Translations under genes and position numbers: made by a program | Shown here: piece by piece, positions 16,959 through 24,983 of the stretch | Numbering within the stretch: the stretch's first letter is position 1 | How the letters are laid out: the number at the start of each line of letters is the position of its first letter | Assembly: GCA_026414485.1 (NCBI GenBank) | Contig: JAOAIX010000001.1 | Coordinates: forward strand, 184,093 to 248,092 | Direction: 5' to 3' | From: Candidatus Bathyarchaeota archaeon | GTDB taxonomy: Archaea > Thermoproteota > Bathyarchaeia > Bathyarchaeales > Bathycorpusculaceae | Length of the DNA stretch: 64,000 nt | Notes under the pieces: model-generated | What the model was told of the DNA's origin: nothing | The model's input: the letters and a program-made list of their open reading frames with translations, nothing else | Databases searched by the model: none

Positions 16959-18185
16959 ATGGTCGAAAACGTCAGGGAACTACTCAAACTACATGAAGGT
17001 ATAAAACACGAAGTTTACTTGGATAACGAAAACTCCAGCGTCGTACCTATCCATGTGCTTAACGCTATGTTACCCTACTATAACAAAAAAGCCTACGGTA
17101 ATCCTACCCTCACACATAAACCAGGCTGGGAAGCTTTTACCGCAATAATGGAGTCAAGCCAAAAAATCAGCGCTTTCATTGGGGCACAAGTTCTTGAAGA
17201 AGTCACATTTGTGCCGGGTGAAACTGAAGCAAACAATCTTGCGTTGGTAGGTGCAGCTTTGGCTGCAAGAGACAAAGGAAAAAAAATTGTCATAAGCGAA
17301 ATTGAACCTCTCAGTATCATGAACGTTACCACTGATTTAATGAAAAAATACGGCTACACAACAACTAAGGTTCCAGTAAACTCTGAAGGCATACTCGATC
17401 TAGAAAAACTTAAAGAATCAATAGACAAAGAAACAGTCCTCGTAAGTGTAGCTCTAGTCAACAACGAAATTGGCGTCATTCAGCCTATAAAAGAAATCGT
17501 CGAAATAATCAAAGACAAGAACCCTTCCACTCTTTTTCACACTGACGCTTCTGACGCCTATGGTCGAGTCCCATTTAATGTGCACAACCTCAGAGTTGAC
17601 ATGGCAACTATAAGTAGCTACAAAATCTCAGGTCCTCGTGGCGTTGGTGCCCTATACACTAGAGAAGGCGTAAACGTAGAAAAAATCTTGGAGGGTCAAA
17701 TTGGCACACAAAAACTTTGGCCAGGAATAGAAAATACGCCTCTAATTGTTGGTTTTACAAAGGCATCCGAACTCATGTTTGATAATTTTGAAGCTAACGT
17801 TAATCATATGCGTACTATGCGTGACAAACTTGTTGACGGTATCTTCGCTAAGGTAGGCGACGTCAAATTTAATGGTCCAAAAGGCGACAAAAGAGCACCA
17901 GACAACGCCAACATAAGTTTTCTGCGGTGTGAAGGTGAGGCATTAACCATTGAGCTAAGTCTATCTGGTGTATACGTTTCCAGTGGCAGTGCCTGTAGTC
18001 GAAGACTACTCCAACCGAGTCACGTGCTCATCGCCATAGGTCGCAGATACAGTGAAGCCCATGGCAGCATACTTATGAAGGTTACACCTTACCATACAGA
18101 AGAAGATATTACACACGTCTTAACTGTGCTTCCTACGGCTGTAGAGCGTATAAGAAAAATAGTGGGCTCAACAGGAGTGGATTAG
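16959..18185 (+). CDS. Divergent NifS/IscS-type cysteine desulfurase-like protein
   Basis: A fold-type I PLP enzyme of 408 residues aligned over its length with NifS/IscS. Retained: TEANN (89-93), D196 for the pyridine nitrogen, the Schiff-base K222 and the persulfide C346 (SSGSACSRR). Several PLP-pocket positions differ from what I know of the family. The His that normally stacks on PLP is Pro117. The Gln in the DATQS-type motif is Asp199. The His before the Schiff-base Lys is Tyr221. The GGGQE-RSGTxN loop is replaced by GTQKLWPGIEN. It is followed after 2 bases by an IscU-like scaffold, so a sulfur-transfer role is likely. Activity or substrate may be altered. Confidence 0.8.
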   Translation: MVENVRELLKLHEGIKHEVYLDNENSSVVPIHVLNAMLPYYNKKAYGNPTLTHKPGWEAFTAIMESSQKISAFIGAQVLEEVTFVPGETEANNLALVGAALAARDKGKKIVISEIEPLSIMNVTTDLMKKYGYTTTKVPVNSEGILDLEKLKESIDKETVLVSVALVNNEIGVIQPIKEIVEIIKDKNPSTLFHTDASDAYGRVPFNVHNLRVDMATISSYKISGPRGVGALYTREGVNVEKILEGQIGTQKLWPGIENTPLIVGFTKASELMFDNFEANVNHMRTMRDKLVDGIFAKVGDVKFNGPKGDKRAPDNANISFLRCEGEALTIELSLSGVYVSSGSACSRRLLQPSHVLIAIGRRYSEAHGSILMKVTPYHTEEDITHVLTVLPTAVERIRKIVGSTGVD

Positions 18186-18187
18186 TT

Positions 18188-18691
18188 ATGTCTAGAACAC
18201 CTCTACCCTATAACCCTAAAGTTCTTGACCTCTTTCGAAATCCAAAAAACCTTGGGAAAATGGAAGACGCCACAGTTATGGCTGTAGCTGGAAATCCTGC
18301 GTGTGGTGACATGGTGACTTTTTTCCTCAAAATTAGTGACCAAGAAATTATAGAAAAGGCAACCTTTGAAAGCTATGGTTGCGCCGCGAACATTGCTACT
18401 TCCAGTATCGTTACTGAAATGATTAAAGGCTTAACTTTAAAGAGCGCTTGGGAAGACATAACGTGGACAAAAGTAACTGCAGAAGTCGGTGGTTTACCCA
18501 CTATAAAATTTCACTGCGGTGTTCTTGCGGTAGGAGCTTTGAAACGTGCTATACGTCTGTTCTATGAAAAGAAAGGCACAGCCCCAACATGGTTGCCAAA
18601 AGACCACACGTTTGAAGAGAAACAGGCATTGGAAGAGGAAGAGTTGGCAAGACGTCTGTCCAAGCGTTTGAATACGGGGGAAGAAAAATAA
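18188..18691 (+). CDS. iscU: Fe-S cluster scaffold protein IscU/NifU-like
   Basis: This 167-residue scaffold has the three conserved cysteines C39 (NPACGDM), C65 (SYGCAANIA) and C110 (KFHCGVLAVGAL) and the stabilising Asp at 41. It should assemble nascent Fe-S clusters using sulfur from a cysteine desulfurase. The C-terminal ~45 residues are a charged, probably helical extension (EEKQALEEEELARRL). It lies between the divergent desulfurase and SufS. Confidence 0.9.
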   Translation: MSRTPLPYNPKVLDLFRNPKNLGKMEDATVMAVAGNPACGDMVTFFLKISDQEIIEKATFESYGCAANIATSSIVTEMIKGLTLKSAWEDITWTKVTAEVGGLPTIKFHCGVLAVGALKRAIRLFYEKKGTAPTWLPKDHTFEEKQALEEEELARRLSKRLNTGEEK

Positions 18692-19932
18692 TTCTTGATG
18701 TACACAAGATTCGTGAAGACTTTCCTATCTTGAAACGGGAAATAAATGGACACAAGCTCATCTACTTCGACAACGCTGCGACCACTCAGAAACCTAGACA
18801 AGTAATCGCCGCTGAACAAACCTTCTATGAGAGCCACAATGGTAACATTCACCGTGCAGTGCATACGCTATCACAAGAAGCCACGGAAATGTATGAAGAT
18901 GCAAGAGAAAAAATTGCTCACTTCATCAACGCCCAAGATTCTTCCGAGATAATTTTTGTGAGGGGCGCAACCGAAGCCATCAACTTAGTTGCTTACTCTT
19001 GGGGTCTTCACAACCTAAAACAAGACGATGAAATGCTTCTTTCATTAATGGAGCACCATAGCAACATTGTGCCCTGGGAGATTGTTTCCAAAATCTCCAG
19101 GTTCAAAATTAAATATGTTCAAGTCAACAGTGACGGCACATTAGACTACGCAGATTTAGAGAAGAAAATCAATAGTGGAACTAAACTTGTTTCCCTTAGC
19201 CACGTTTCAAACGTTAGTGGAGTCATCAACGATGTCAATTACGTAGCAAAACTTGCTCACGACAATGGCGCTTTGATTTTGGTGGATGGTGCTCAATCCG
19301 TTCCTCATATGCCTACGGATGTGCAAAAATTAGACGTTGATTTTCTGGTGTTTTCAGGGCACAAAATGCTAGGGCCAACAGGAATAGGTGTTCTCTACGC
19401 CAAAAGACATTTGCTTGAACGTATGGAGCCTTTTCAGGGCGGAGGCGAAATGATAAAGGACGTCTCTTTTAGCCAAAAAAACGGGCACTGTGCCATTTCT
19501 TGGAATGCTCCGCCGTGGAAGTTTGAGGCAGGGACGCCCAACGTCGCTGGAGGAATAGCTCTAGGCGAAGCCGTCAGATACCTCCAAAACATAGGTATGA
19601 CTGAAGTTTTAGAACATGAACTTGCTCTTACTGCTTACGCTTTTAAGCGGTTGCATGAACTTAAAAAACTCACAATTTACGGACCAAAAGACGTTAAAGT
19701 CAAATGCGGTATAATACCCTTCAGCTTAGATGGCCTATCATCCCATGATGTAGCGCTTTTCTGCGACAACTTTGGAATTATGCTCCGTAGTGGTTTCCAT
19801 TGCGCACAGCCTCTCCATCAGATTTTCAACCTTCAATCCTCAGCGCGTGCAAGCTTTTACCTTTATAATACCCTTGAAGAGATTGACCGGTTCGTTGAGG
19901 TTCTAAAGGAGTTGGAACAGTTCTGGCGCTAA
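18691..19932 (+). CDS. sufS: SufS-type cysteine desulfurase, probable ATT start
   Basis: Group II cysteine desulfurase with intact active site: DNAATTQKP, GATEAINLVA, MEHHSN, LVDGAQS, the Schiff-base FSGHKMLGPTGIG and the catalytic Cys in RSGFHCAQP. It releases sulfur from cysteine for Fe-S assembly and tRNA thiolation. The first standard start in frame is TTG at 18730, but the family-conserved N-terminus (KIREDFPIL) is encoded upstream, with no ATG, GTG or TTG there. The ATT at 18691 overlaps the last base of the iscU stop and follows GGGGGAAG at about 8 bases, so I place the start at ATT. If that is wrong, the protein begins at 18730 and loses 13 residues. Confidence 0.85.
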   Translation: MLDVHKIREDFPILKREINGHKLIYFDNAATTQKPRQVIAAEQTFYESHNGNIHRAVHTLSQEATEMYEDAREKIAHFINAQDSSEIIFVRGATEAINLVAYSWGLHNLKQDDEMLLSLMEHHSNIVPWEIVSKISRFKIKYVQVNSDGTLDYADLEKKINSGTKLVSLSHVSNVSGVINDVNYVAKLAHDNGALILVDGAQSVPHMPTDVQKLDVDFLVFSGHKMLGPTGIGVLYAKRHLLERMEPFQGGGEMIKDVSFSQKNGHCAISWNAPPWKFEAGTPNVAGGIALGEAVRYLQNIGMTEVLEHELALTAYAFKRLHELKKLTIYGPKDVKVKCGIIPFSLDGLSSHDVALFCDNFGIMLRSGFHCAQPLHQIFNLQSSARASFYLYNTLEEIDRFVEVLKELEQFWR

Positions 19933-19946
19933 CAATTAATGACTTT

Positions 19947-20195
19947 GTGGCAAGAGTTGAAGGAACCTGTGGCGCAGAAAAAGACGTCATAGTTATATTC
20001 AAGTATGAAAAGAAAGAGGAAGCTGTAGCGCGCATCCTCAAAAAAGCCCACGTCAAAAATAGCATTGCAAGCATAATTTACGAGTTAACATATAACGGTA
20101 CATCATTTAGGTTATACACTAGTGGAAAAGCCATTTTTAGAGGCATAAAGAACCGCGAAAAACTCAATGAACTTTTGACAACTCTGCTTATTTGA
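19947..20195 (+). CDS. Small conserved-looking protein downstream of sufS, TBP/Pcc1-like pattern
   Basis: An 82-residue product from a GTG 14 bases after sufS, so probably in the same operon. Predicted pattern is strand-helix-strands-helix: DVIVIFKYEKKEEAVARIL, SIIYELTYNG, then FRLYTSGKAIFRGIKN and a final helix. The last strands resemble the TBP half-repeat (a strand with SGK followed by G and a helix), and overall size and order also resemble Pcc1. I do not recognise the family. A link to sulfur or tRNA modification is inferred from position only. Confidence 0.6.
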   Translation: MARVEGTCGAEKDVIVIFKYEKKEEAVARILKKAHVKNSIASIIYELTYNGTSFRLYTSGKAIFRGIKNREKLNELLTTLLI

Positions 20196-20433
20196 GCTCT
20201 TTTCCAATTCTTAGTCCTGTATTTAATACTACTTTAATGTAGTAAAGACCAATTTGGTTTAGTTCTACGTGTTCAATTGATCGGTGCACGTAGTAGTTTT
20301 TATGCTTTGAGGTAAAGAGTCTAATCGTTAAATCCCCATTTAAGTACTCAGGCGACTTTTTCTTGTTAAAGATTATAGTGACTAAGCCATATTTTGCAGT
20401 GTGACAGTTGAATCCTATAAACCATCTTTTCAA
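20188..20433 (-). CDS. Hypothetical 81-residue protein (uncertain)
   Basis: The reading frame is convergent with, and overlaps by 8 bases, the small gene after sufS. The product alternates hydrophobic and polar residues as in beta strands (YGLVTIIFNKKKSPEYL, DLTIRLFTSK, IGLYYIKVVLN) and is basic. No recognised domain and no strong ribosome site. It may be real but is not secure. Confidence 0.3.
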   Translation of the reverse strand: MKRWFIGFNCHTAKYGLVTIIFNKKKSPEYLNGDLTIRLFTSKHKNYYVHRSIEHVELNQIGLYYIKVVLNTGLRIGKELK

Positions 20434-20861
20434 AAACCGACCAAATAAATATGGAGGTCAAGCTAAAAACGTGCCCCCTACTTATAGTTGCCAAAATATT
20501 CAACGCTTTTCTTTGACAGAATAGTATCTCATTATATTATGGCTTCCTAGCTGCTCATGGCATGACTTTACAACTTTTGTTGTTGTACATTTTTCGGCTT
20601 TTGGAATAATGTTTTATGTCTCTTCGTCGGTTATTGTGCAGCCATTTAAGTTGTTAAGTGAAAATTTTTGTTGTTGTCTTCAATCTTTAACATAGTTTGG
20701 GGGGTAGACTTAAGCACAACTTATGTTTCACTAAACTTTAAATTGTCTATCAGGCTTCAGTAAGCTTCCATAAACGTTTTTATGTCTAAACAAATGCTTT
20801 TTATACTATTGTATGCCTGCGTAACTAACAATTTTAGTAAAAGTCCCCTTTCTACGTAATA
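20434..20861. other. 428-base AT-rich gap without recognised gene
   Basis: No convincing reading frame on either strand, no tRNA-like fold, no C/D-box pair. It contains several T-rich runs and a GGGGGGTAG stretch near 20700. It would hold the 3' ends or terminators of the flanking minus-strand genes. Confidence 0.5.
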
Positions 20862-21482
20862 CTATCTTTTAAGGTCTCTAGTAGTTTGGAGGAGTATCCT
20901 TAAAACCTCATAGTAAGGGCCTCTATGGTTTAGCGTGCCGCGCTGAAAAAGCCATTCTGGATGAATGTGTAAAACTTCCCCTTTTTTTATGCTTTTTTTC
21001 GCCATCTCAACCACTTGGTCTGTTGAGTTACAATAACAGAGAACGTCTAGTCCTAATGTGGGAAACTCATAAAATGATTTAAGAGGAAAACCTTTCGGAA
21101 TTTGCGCTCTGGGTTCCCACAGTTTTCTTCTCCACATCAACCGTGCCAGCAACCTGGCTGTGCCGTGAACTGTGTAAAATTTTACTTTTCGCTTGGTTGC
21201 TTTTTCCAGTTTTTCCAGCTCACAGTACGGATCGTTGGCTACGTGAAGTGCTACCTCGTGTCTTTCTGGGTGTAGGAGTTCCAGCAATTCTTTGTCAGGT
21301 ATGGTTTGGGGCGTGAAAAACCAGTAAGCCATAACCTCCTTAGGTGACTCATTAACCATTTTTGCAATTATCTTAGCGTTTCTCAAGTAGTTTCTGCTGA
21401 CTTTAGTGTTCAACAGTGTAAAAAGGAAGCTTTGTATCCTTGAAGGATACGGATAATCTACGTCTATTCGAAGTTTTATCAT
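20862..21482 (-). CDS. Polysaccharide deacetylase-like protein
   Basis: About 206 residues from an ATG at 21482 preceded by GAGGCG. A GTG at 21515 would add 11. The N-terminal LRIDVDYPY, ELLHPERHEVALHVAND and C-terminal VLHIHPEWLF look like NodB-type carbohydrate esterase motifs: an Asp pair at the end of strand 1, a His-containing strand and a late His. This suggests hydrolysis of an acetyl or similar group on a glycan or small molecule. The canonical HxxxH metal pair is not obvious, so assignment is tentative. It lies downstream of the rml/mdh genes on the same strand and may belong with envelope glycan genes. Confidence 0.55.
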   Translation of the reverse strand: MIKLRIDVDYPYPSRIQSFLFTLLNTKVSRNYLRNAKIIAKMVNESPKEVMAYWFFTPQTIPDKELLELLHPERHEVALHVANDPYCELEKLEKATKRKVKFYTVHGTARLLARLMWRRKLWEPRAQIPKGFPLKSFYEFPTLGLDVLCYCNSTDQVVEMAKKSIKKGEVLHIHPEWLFQRGTLNHRGPYYEVLRILLQTTRDLKR

Positions 21483-21560
21483 GTCGCCTCGTTGCCATCT
21501 CTTAGTGAATGACACTGTAAGATTATAATCCTATACTGCCGATATAGCTTAAAAACTATT

Positions 21561-22487
21561 TTACAATTTTTCTAGAGCTTGCTCGTAAGTTTGACGAATA
21601 GCCTTTGCGGCATCTCTGATTTCTTTTTGCTCTTCAGCGGTTAAAGCATCATAAATTGACGGTTCTATAGTTTTGCCCACAGGTCTTGGCATACCCACAA
21701 ATGTTGTATCTGAACATTCCTTAAAAGGAGCTGCAACTGACAAAATTTGTCTTGTGTCCTCTATTATGGCGCGGATTATGTCTCTAAAGGATGCTGCGGG
21801 ACCAAATTCTGTGGCTCCAATATTATCCACTATAAGTTTGGAGACGTCTTTCATGTAAGACGCAATTTCTGTTTTTGAGAAAGGTAACCTGTTCTTTTGG
21901 CTGTACTCCCAGATTGGAACGTTGGCTACTTTAGTCGTGGACCACAACGGAATCGCCAAGTCGCCATGTTCTCCTCCAACCCAACCTTGAACTTGCGAGA
22001 CAGGTACTTGGAAGGTTTGGGCGATTTTCGCTCTGAACCTTAGTGACTCCAAATTTGTGCCTGTGCTTATCACATATTCGGCTTTAGTGTATTTTTTGCA
22101 GACCATACCCATAGCGTCAACGGGGTTTGTTATTACAATGTATTTGGCGCCTGGGTTTCTAGATGCAGTGGCTTCAGCGATAGTTTTCACAATTTTTGCG
22201 TTTTCAACTGCTAAGTCACGACGGGTCATTTTAACTCCTGGGGTGCGCGCTTTGCCTGCAGCGATGAGAATTATGTCTGCTCCTGCAACTTGTTCGTCTT
22301 TGTCACATGAATTTATCTCAATATTAGTGCCGATGCTGGCGTTGACGTGTCTGAGTTCTTCGGCAAATGCGGAGGCAAGACCTGGTTTAGTGTCACAAAC
22401 TGTAATGGTGTCAACAAGTTTTGTGTTCATTATTGTGTAGGCTGTTGGTCTTCCTACTCGTCCTGTTCCAATTTGAGCAATATGCAC
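21561..22487 (-). CDS. mdh: Malate dehydrogenase, NAD-type, LDH/MDH superfamily
   Basis: This 308-residue Rossmann enzyme oxidises malate to oxaloacetate. GTGRVG at 7-12 binds the dinucleotide, and D32 after strand 2 favours NAD over NADP. The specificity loop carries R81 (KARTPG), as in malate rather than lactate dehydrogenases. The catalytic His is H174 in GEHGD. It starts 18 bases after rmlD, so it is probably cotranscribed with the rhamnose genes although unrelated in pathway. Confidence 0.92.
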   Translation of the reverse strand: MHIAQIGTGRVGRPTAYTIMNTKLVDTITVCDTKPGLASAFAEELRHVNASIGTNIEINSCDKDEQVAGADIILIAAGKARTPGVKMTRRDLAVENAKIVKTIAEATASRNPGAKYIVITNPVDAMGMVCKKYTKAEYVISTGTNLESLRFRAKIAQTFQVPVSQVQGWVGGEHGDLAIPLWSTTKVANVPIWEYSQKNRLPFSKTEIASYMKDVSKLIVDNIGATEFGPAASFRDIIRAIIEDTRQILSVAAPFKECSDTTFVGMPRPVGKTIEPSIYDALTAEEQKEIRDAAKAIRQTYEQALEKL

Positions 22488-22505
22488 GGTTGTCTTCTCC
22501 TAATC

Positions 22506-23390
22506 TTAATTATTGAGTTCTTTTTTTAGTTGTTCTAGTGCCTCTTGAGCTTGTAAAGGCTTATTTTTTAGCGTTTGCTGAGCTTTTGTGATGTCTAGTG
22601 ATGAGTCTTTTGGTCGTTTAGCTGGCCAAGAGAACTGTGTCATATTGGTAGGTACTAGCAGTTCTGTTTCTAAGTGAAATGTTTGTGCCAACTCTTTTGC
22701 AAACTCATATCTGCTTATGCGTGTAGCGCCTGAAATATGATAGATGCCAGTTAATTTGCGTTCAATGATCTCTAGTGTCATGTTTGCCATGTTAGTGTTG
22801 AGAGTAGGTGAGTTCCATTGGTCAACTAGCACTTTTGGTGATTCTTTATTCTCGAGTTTGTTTATAAGCCACAGAGCGAAGTTAATTTTCCCTGCTGCAG
22901 GTTGGGCTCCATAAATTACGCTAGCTCTTACAACACAATGTTCTTCAAGCGTGTTTTCCACAAGTTCTTCTGATTTTAGCTTGGTTAGCCCATAATAGTT
23001 CAGTGGTTCAGGCGGGTCGGTTTCTTTGTAGTTCCCTTTTTCGCCGTTGAAAACATAGTCTGTGGAAACATATACTAAAAAGGCATTATTTTTTTTTGCA
23101 GCTTCTACTATGTTTTTTGTGCCTTCCACGTTTATTTTCCATGCGAGATCCTTGTTTACTTCACATTTATCCACATCTGTTAGCGTGGCTGCATGTACAA
23201 CCACTTCGGGAATTACCTTAGAGAAAACTTTCTCCACCTTGATTTTTTCTGTTATGTCAAAATGCGTCGGTACTCCATAGGTTGGTTTGTCTTTACTGTA
23301 GCCTGAATAAACATCATAGCCCTTTGACGTTGCGATTTCAGCCAATTTGGAACCAAAGAGACCAGATGCACCAGTGATGAGGAGTTTCAA
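22506..23390 (-). CDS. rmlD: dTDP-4-dehydrorhamnose reductase
   Basis: Extended SDR of ~294 residues: TGASGLFGSKLAE nucleotide loop, STDYVFNG (catalytic Ser/Thr region) and YYGLTKLKSEE (Tyr-xxx-Lys). It performs the last step to dTDP-L-rhamnose. I favour the TTG at 23390, whose TTGA overlaps the rmlB stop. An ATG at 23411 would add seven residues but has no ribosome site. Third step in an A-C-B-D ordered minus-strand cluster. Confidence 0.9.
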   Translation of the reverse strand: MKLLITGASGLFGSKLAEIATSKGYDVYSGYSKDKPTYGVPTHFDITEKIKVEKVFSKVIPEVVVHAATLTDVDKCEVNKDLAWKINVEGTKNIVEAAKKNNAFLVYVSTDYVFNGEKGNYKETDPPEPLNYYGLTKLKSEELVENTLEEHCVVRASVIYGAQPAAGKINFALWLINKLENKESPKVLVDQWNSPTLNTNMANMTLEIIERKLTGIYHISGATRISRYEFAKELAQTFHLETELLVPTNMTQFSWPAKRPKDSSLDITKAQQTLKNKPLQAQEALEQLKKELNN

Positions 23391-24403
23391 CGGGAACCAC
23401 TGAGTTTCCATGGTGTGGGGTGAAGGATGCTTTCAGTTGCAAAGGGTTTCCACCAATGCTCGTTTTCAACGTACCATTTCACTGTTAACTCCAGCGATTC
23501 GTTAAACGAGAATTTTGGTTTCCATCCTGTCTGAGATTGAATTTTCGTTGAGTCGAGACTGTAGCGTAAGTCGTGGCCAGGGCGATCTTCTACGAATGTT
23601 ATCAAATTTTCTGGTTTTCTAAGAAGCTTCAGGATTTTATTTGCAATTTCAATATTTTGTTCTTCATTTCCTGCCGAGATGTTGTAGATCTCGCCTGGGA
23701 TGCCTTTTTCCAGAATTGTCGCTATGGCTGCGCAGTGGTCTTGAACATAAATCCAGTCACGGATGTTAGTTCCTTTGCCATAAATGGGGATGGGGAGGTT
23801 TTTCAGGGCGCGTATGATTATTTTGGGTATAAGTTTTTCTGGAAGTTGATAGGGACCAAAGTTATTTGTGCATCGAGTAATTGATGCTTTTATGCCGTAA
23901 GTTTTGTAGTAAGCCAAAACGAACATGTCACCAGCTGCTTTTGAGGCCGAGTAGGGGTTTGAGGGGTTTGGTGGGGCGTTTTCTGTAAAGGATCCCTCTA
24001 ATGCTTGACCATAAACTTCATCTGTTGAAACTTGAACAAGTTTGACTTTGTGGTTGTGTCTCCGTATAGCCTCTAGAAGTGTAAACGTTCCGATTGTGTT
24101 GTTTTGTAGGAAAGTGTTTGGATCGACTATGCTGCGATCCACATGGGTTTCTGCAGCTATGTTCACTATGGCATCAACTTGGTTAACCACCTTGTTTAGG
24201 AGAAGTGGATTACATATGTCGCCTTTGATGAAGGTATATCGATCATCGTTTTCTAAGTCAAGTAGATTTGCTGGATTAGCCCCTATACCAATTTTGTCTA
24301 TGTTCGTTAGCTCACAATTAGGATATTTTGCAAGCATGTATCTGCAGAAATTGCTTCCTATGAAACCTAAGCCGCCTGTAACAAGTAACTTCATGTACAT
24401 CAC
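23387..24403 (-). CDS. rmlB: dTDP-glucose 4,6-dehydratase
   Basis: 338-residue extended SDR with TGGLGFIGSNF (NAD loop), AAETHVDRSI, VSTDEVYG (catalytic Thr-Asp-Glu) and NPYSASKAAGD (YxxxK), all diagnostic for RmlB. It converts dTDP-glucose to the 4-keto-6-deoxy sugar. The start may be the fourth codon (MKLLVTGG). It overlaps both rmlC upstream and rmlD downstream by a few bases, indicating translational coupling. Confidence 0.95.
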   Translation of the reverse strand: MMYMKLLVTGGLGFIGSNFCRYMLAKYPNCELTNIDKIGIGANPANLLDLENDDRYTFIKGDICNPLLLNKVVNQVDAIVNIAAETHVDRSIVDPNTFLQNNTIGTFTLLEAIRRHNHKVKLVQVSTDEVYGQALEGSFTENAPPNPSNPYSASKAAGDMFVLAYYKTYGIKASITRCTNNFGPYQLPEKLIPKIIIRALKNLPIPIYGKGTNIRDWIYVQDHCAAIATILEKGIPGEIYNISAGNEEQNIEIANKILKLLRKPENLITFVEDRPGHDLRYSLDSTKIQSQTGWKPKFSFNESLELTVKWYVENEHWWKPFATESILHPTPWKLSGSR

Positions 24404-24903
24404 TTATGTGGTGGATGGTTCCAATCCCACGGCTTCCCAACTCTGACGTCGTCTTTTTTGCCGTTTATCAGTTTGGGAACAAAAGTGGGGTCATTCCATG
24501 GTTTCCGCTCTTCATCAGGATCGTCATAATCATAAGTTTTGGTTGTAAAATAGAGCAACATGGCAGGTTCATTTCCAAGCACTTTAAAGCCATGCCAATA
24601 TTGTCCGGGCATGCGGACTATCTGGGGAATTTGACTTGCCGAGATTATTTCGTTGAGTTCTTTGGTTTTTTCGTCAAATCCACATATTTTTATGGTGCCT
24701 TGCAGAGTAATGAAGTAATCTGTTTGACCTTTGAGGTGTCTGTGCCACGCCCGAATAATTCCTGGGTAAGTGTTAGAAACATTAGCTTGGGCTATTTCGC
24801 CCTCCACAAAGAGGTCTTTCCAGTCTTTACGCATGACTTCTGCAAAAAAACCTCTCTCATCAGGCGTACGTTTTATCGGTTTAACTACTATACCTGTTAA
24901 CAA
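24400..24903 (-). CDS. rmlC: dTDP-4-dehydrorhamnose 3,5-epimerase-like cupin
   Basis: 167 residues of the RmlC cupin family. Visible motifs are TPDERGFFAEV, the His-containing RAWHRHLKGQTDYF, and MPGQYWHGFKVLG. It is slightly shorter at the N-terminus than bacterial RmlC. Position between rmlA and rmlB supports the 3,5-epimerase role in rhamnose synthesis. Confidence 0.87.
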   Translation of the reverse strand: MLTGIVVKPIKRTPDERGFFAEVMRKDWKDLFVEGEIAQANVSNTYPGIIRAWHRHLKGQTDYFITLQGTIKICGFDEKTKELNEIISASQIPQIVRMPGQYWHGFKVLGNEPAMLLYFTTKTYDYDDPDEERKPWNDPTFVPKLINGKKDDVRVGKPWDWNHPPHK

Positions 24904-24983
24904 TTGTTTTTCCCGCCTTTTTATGCTTTATACATTATTGTATAGAACATATTTATTGCCTGTGTTATAAAATCAGGTGTCCT

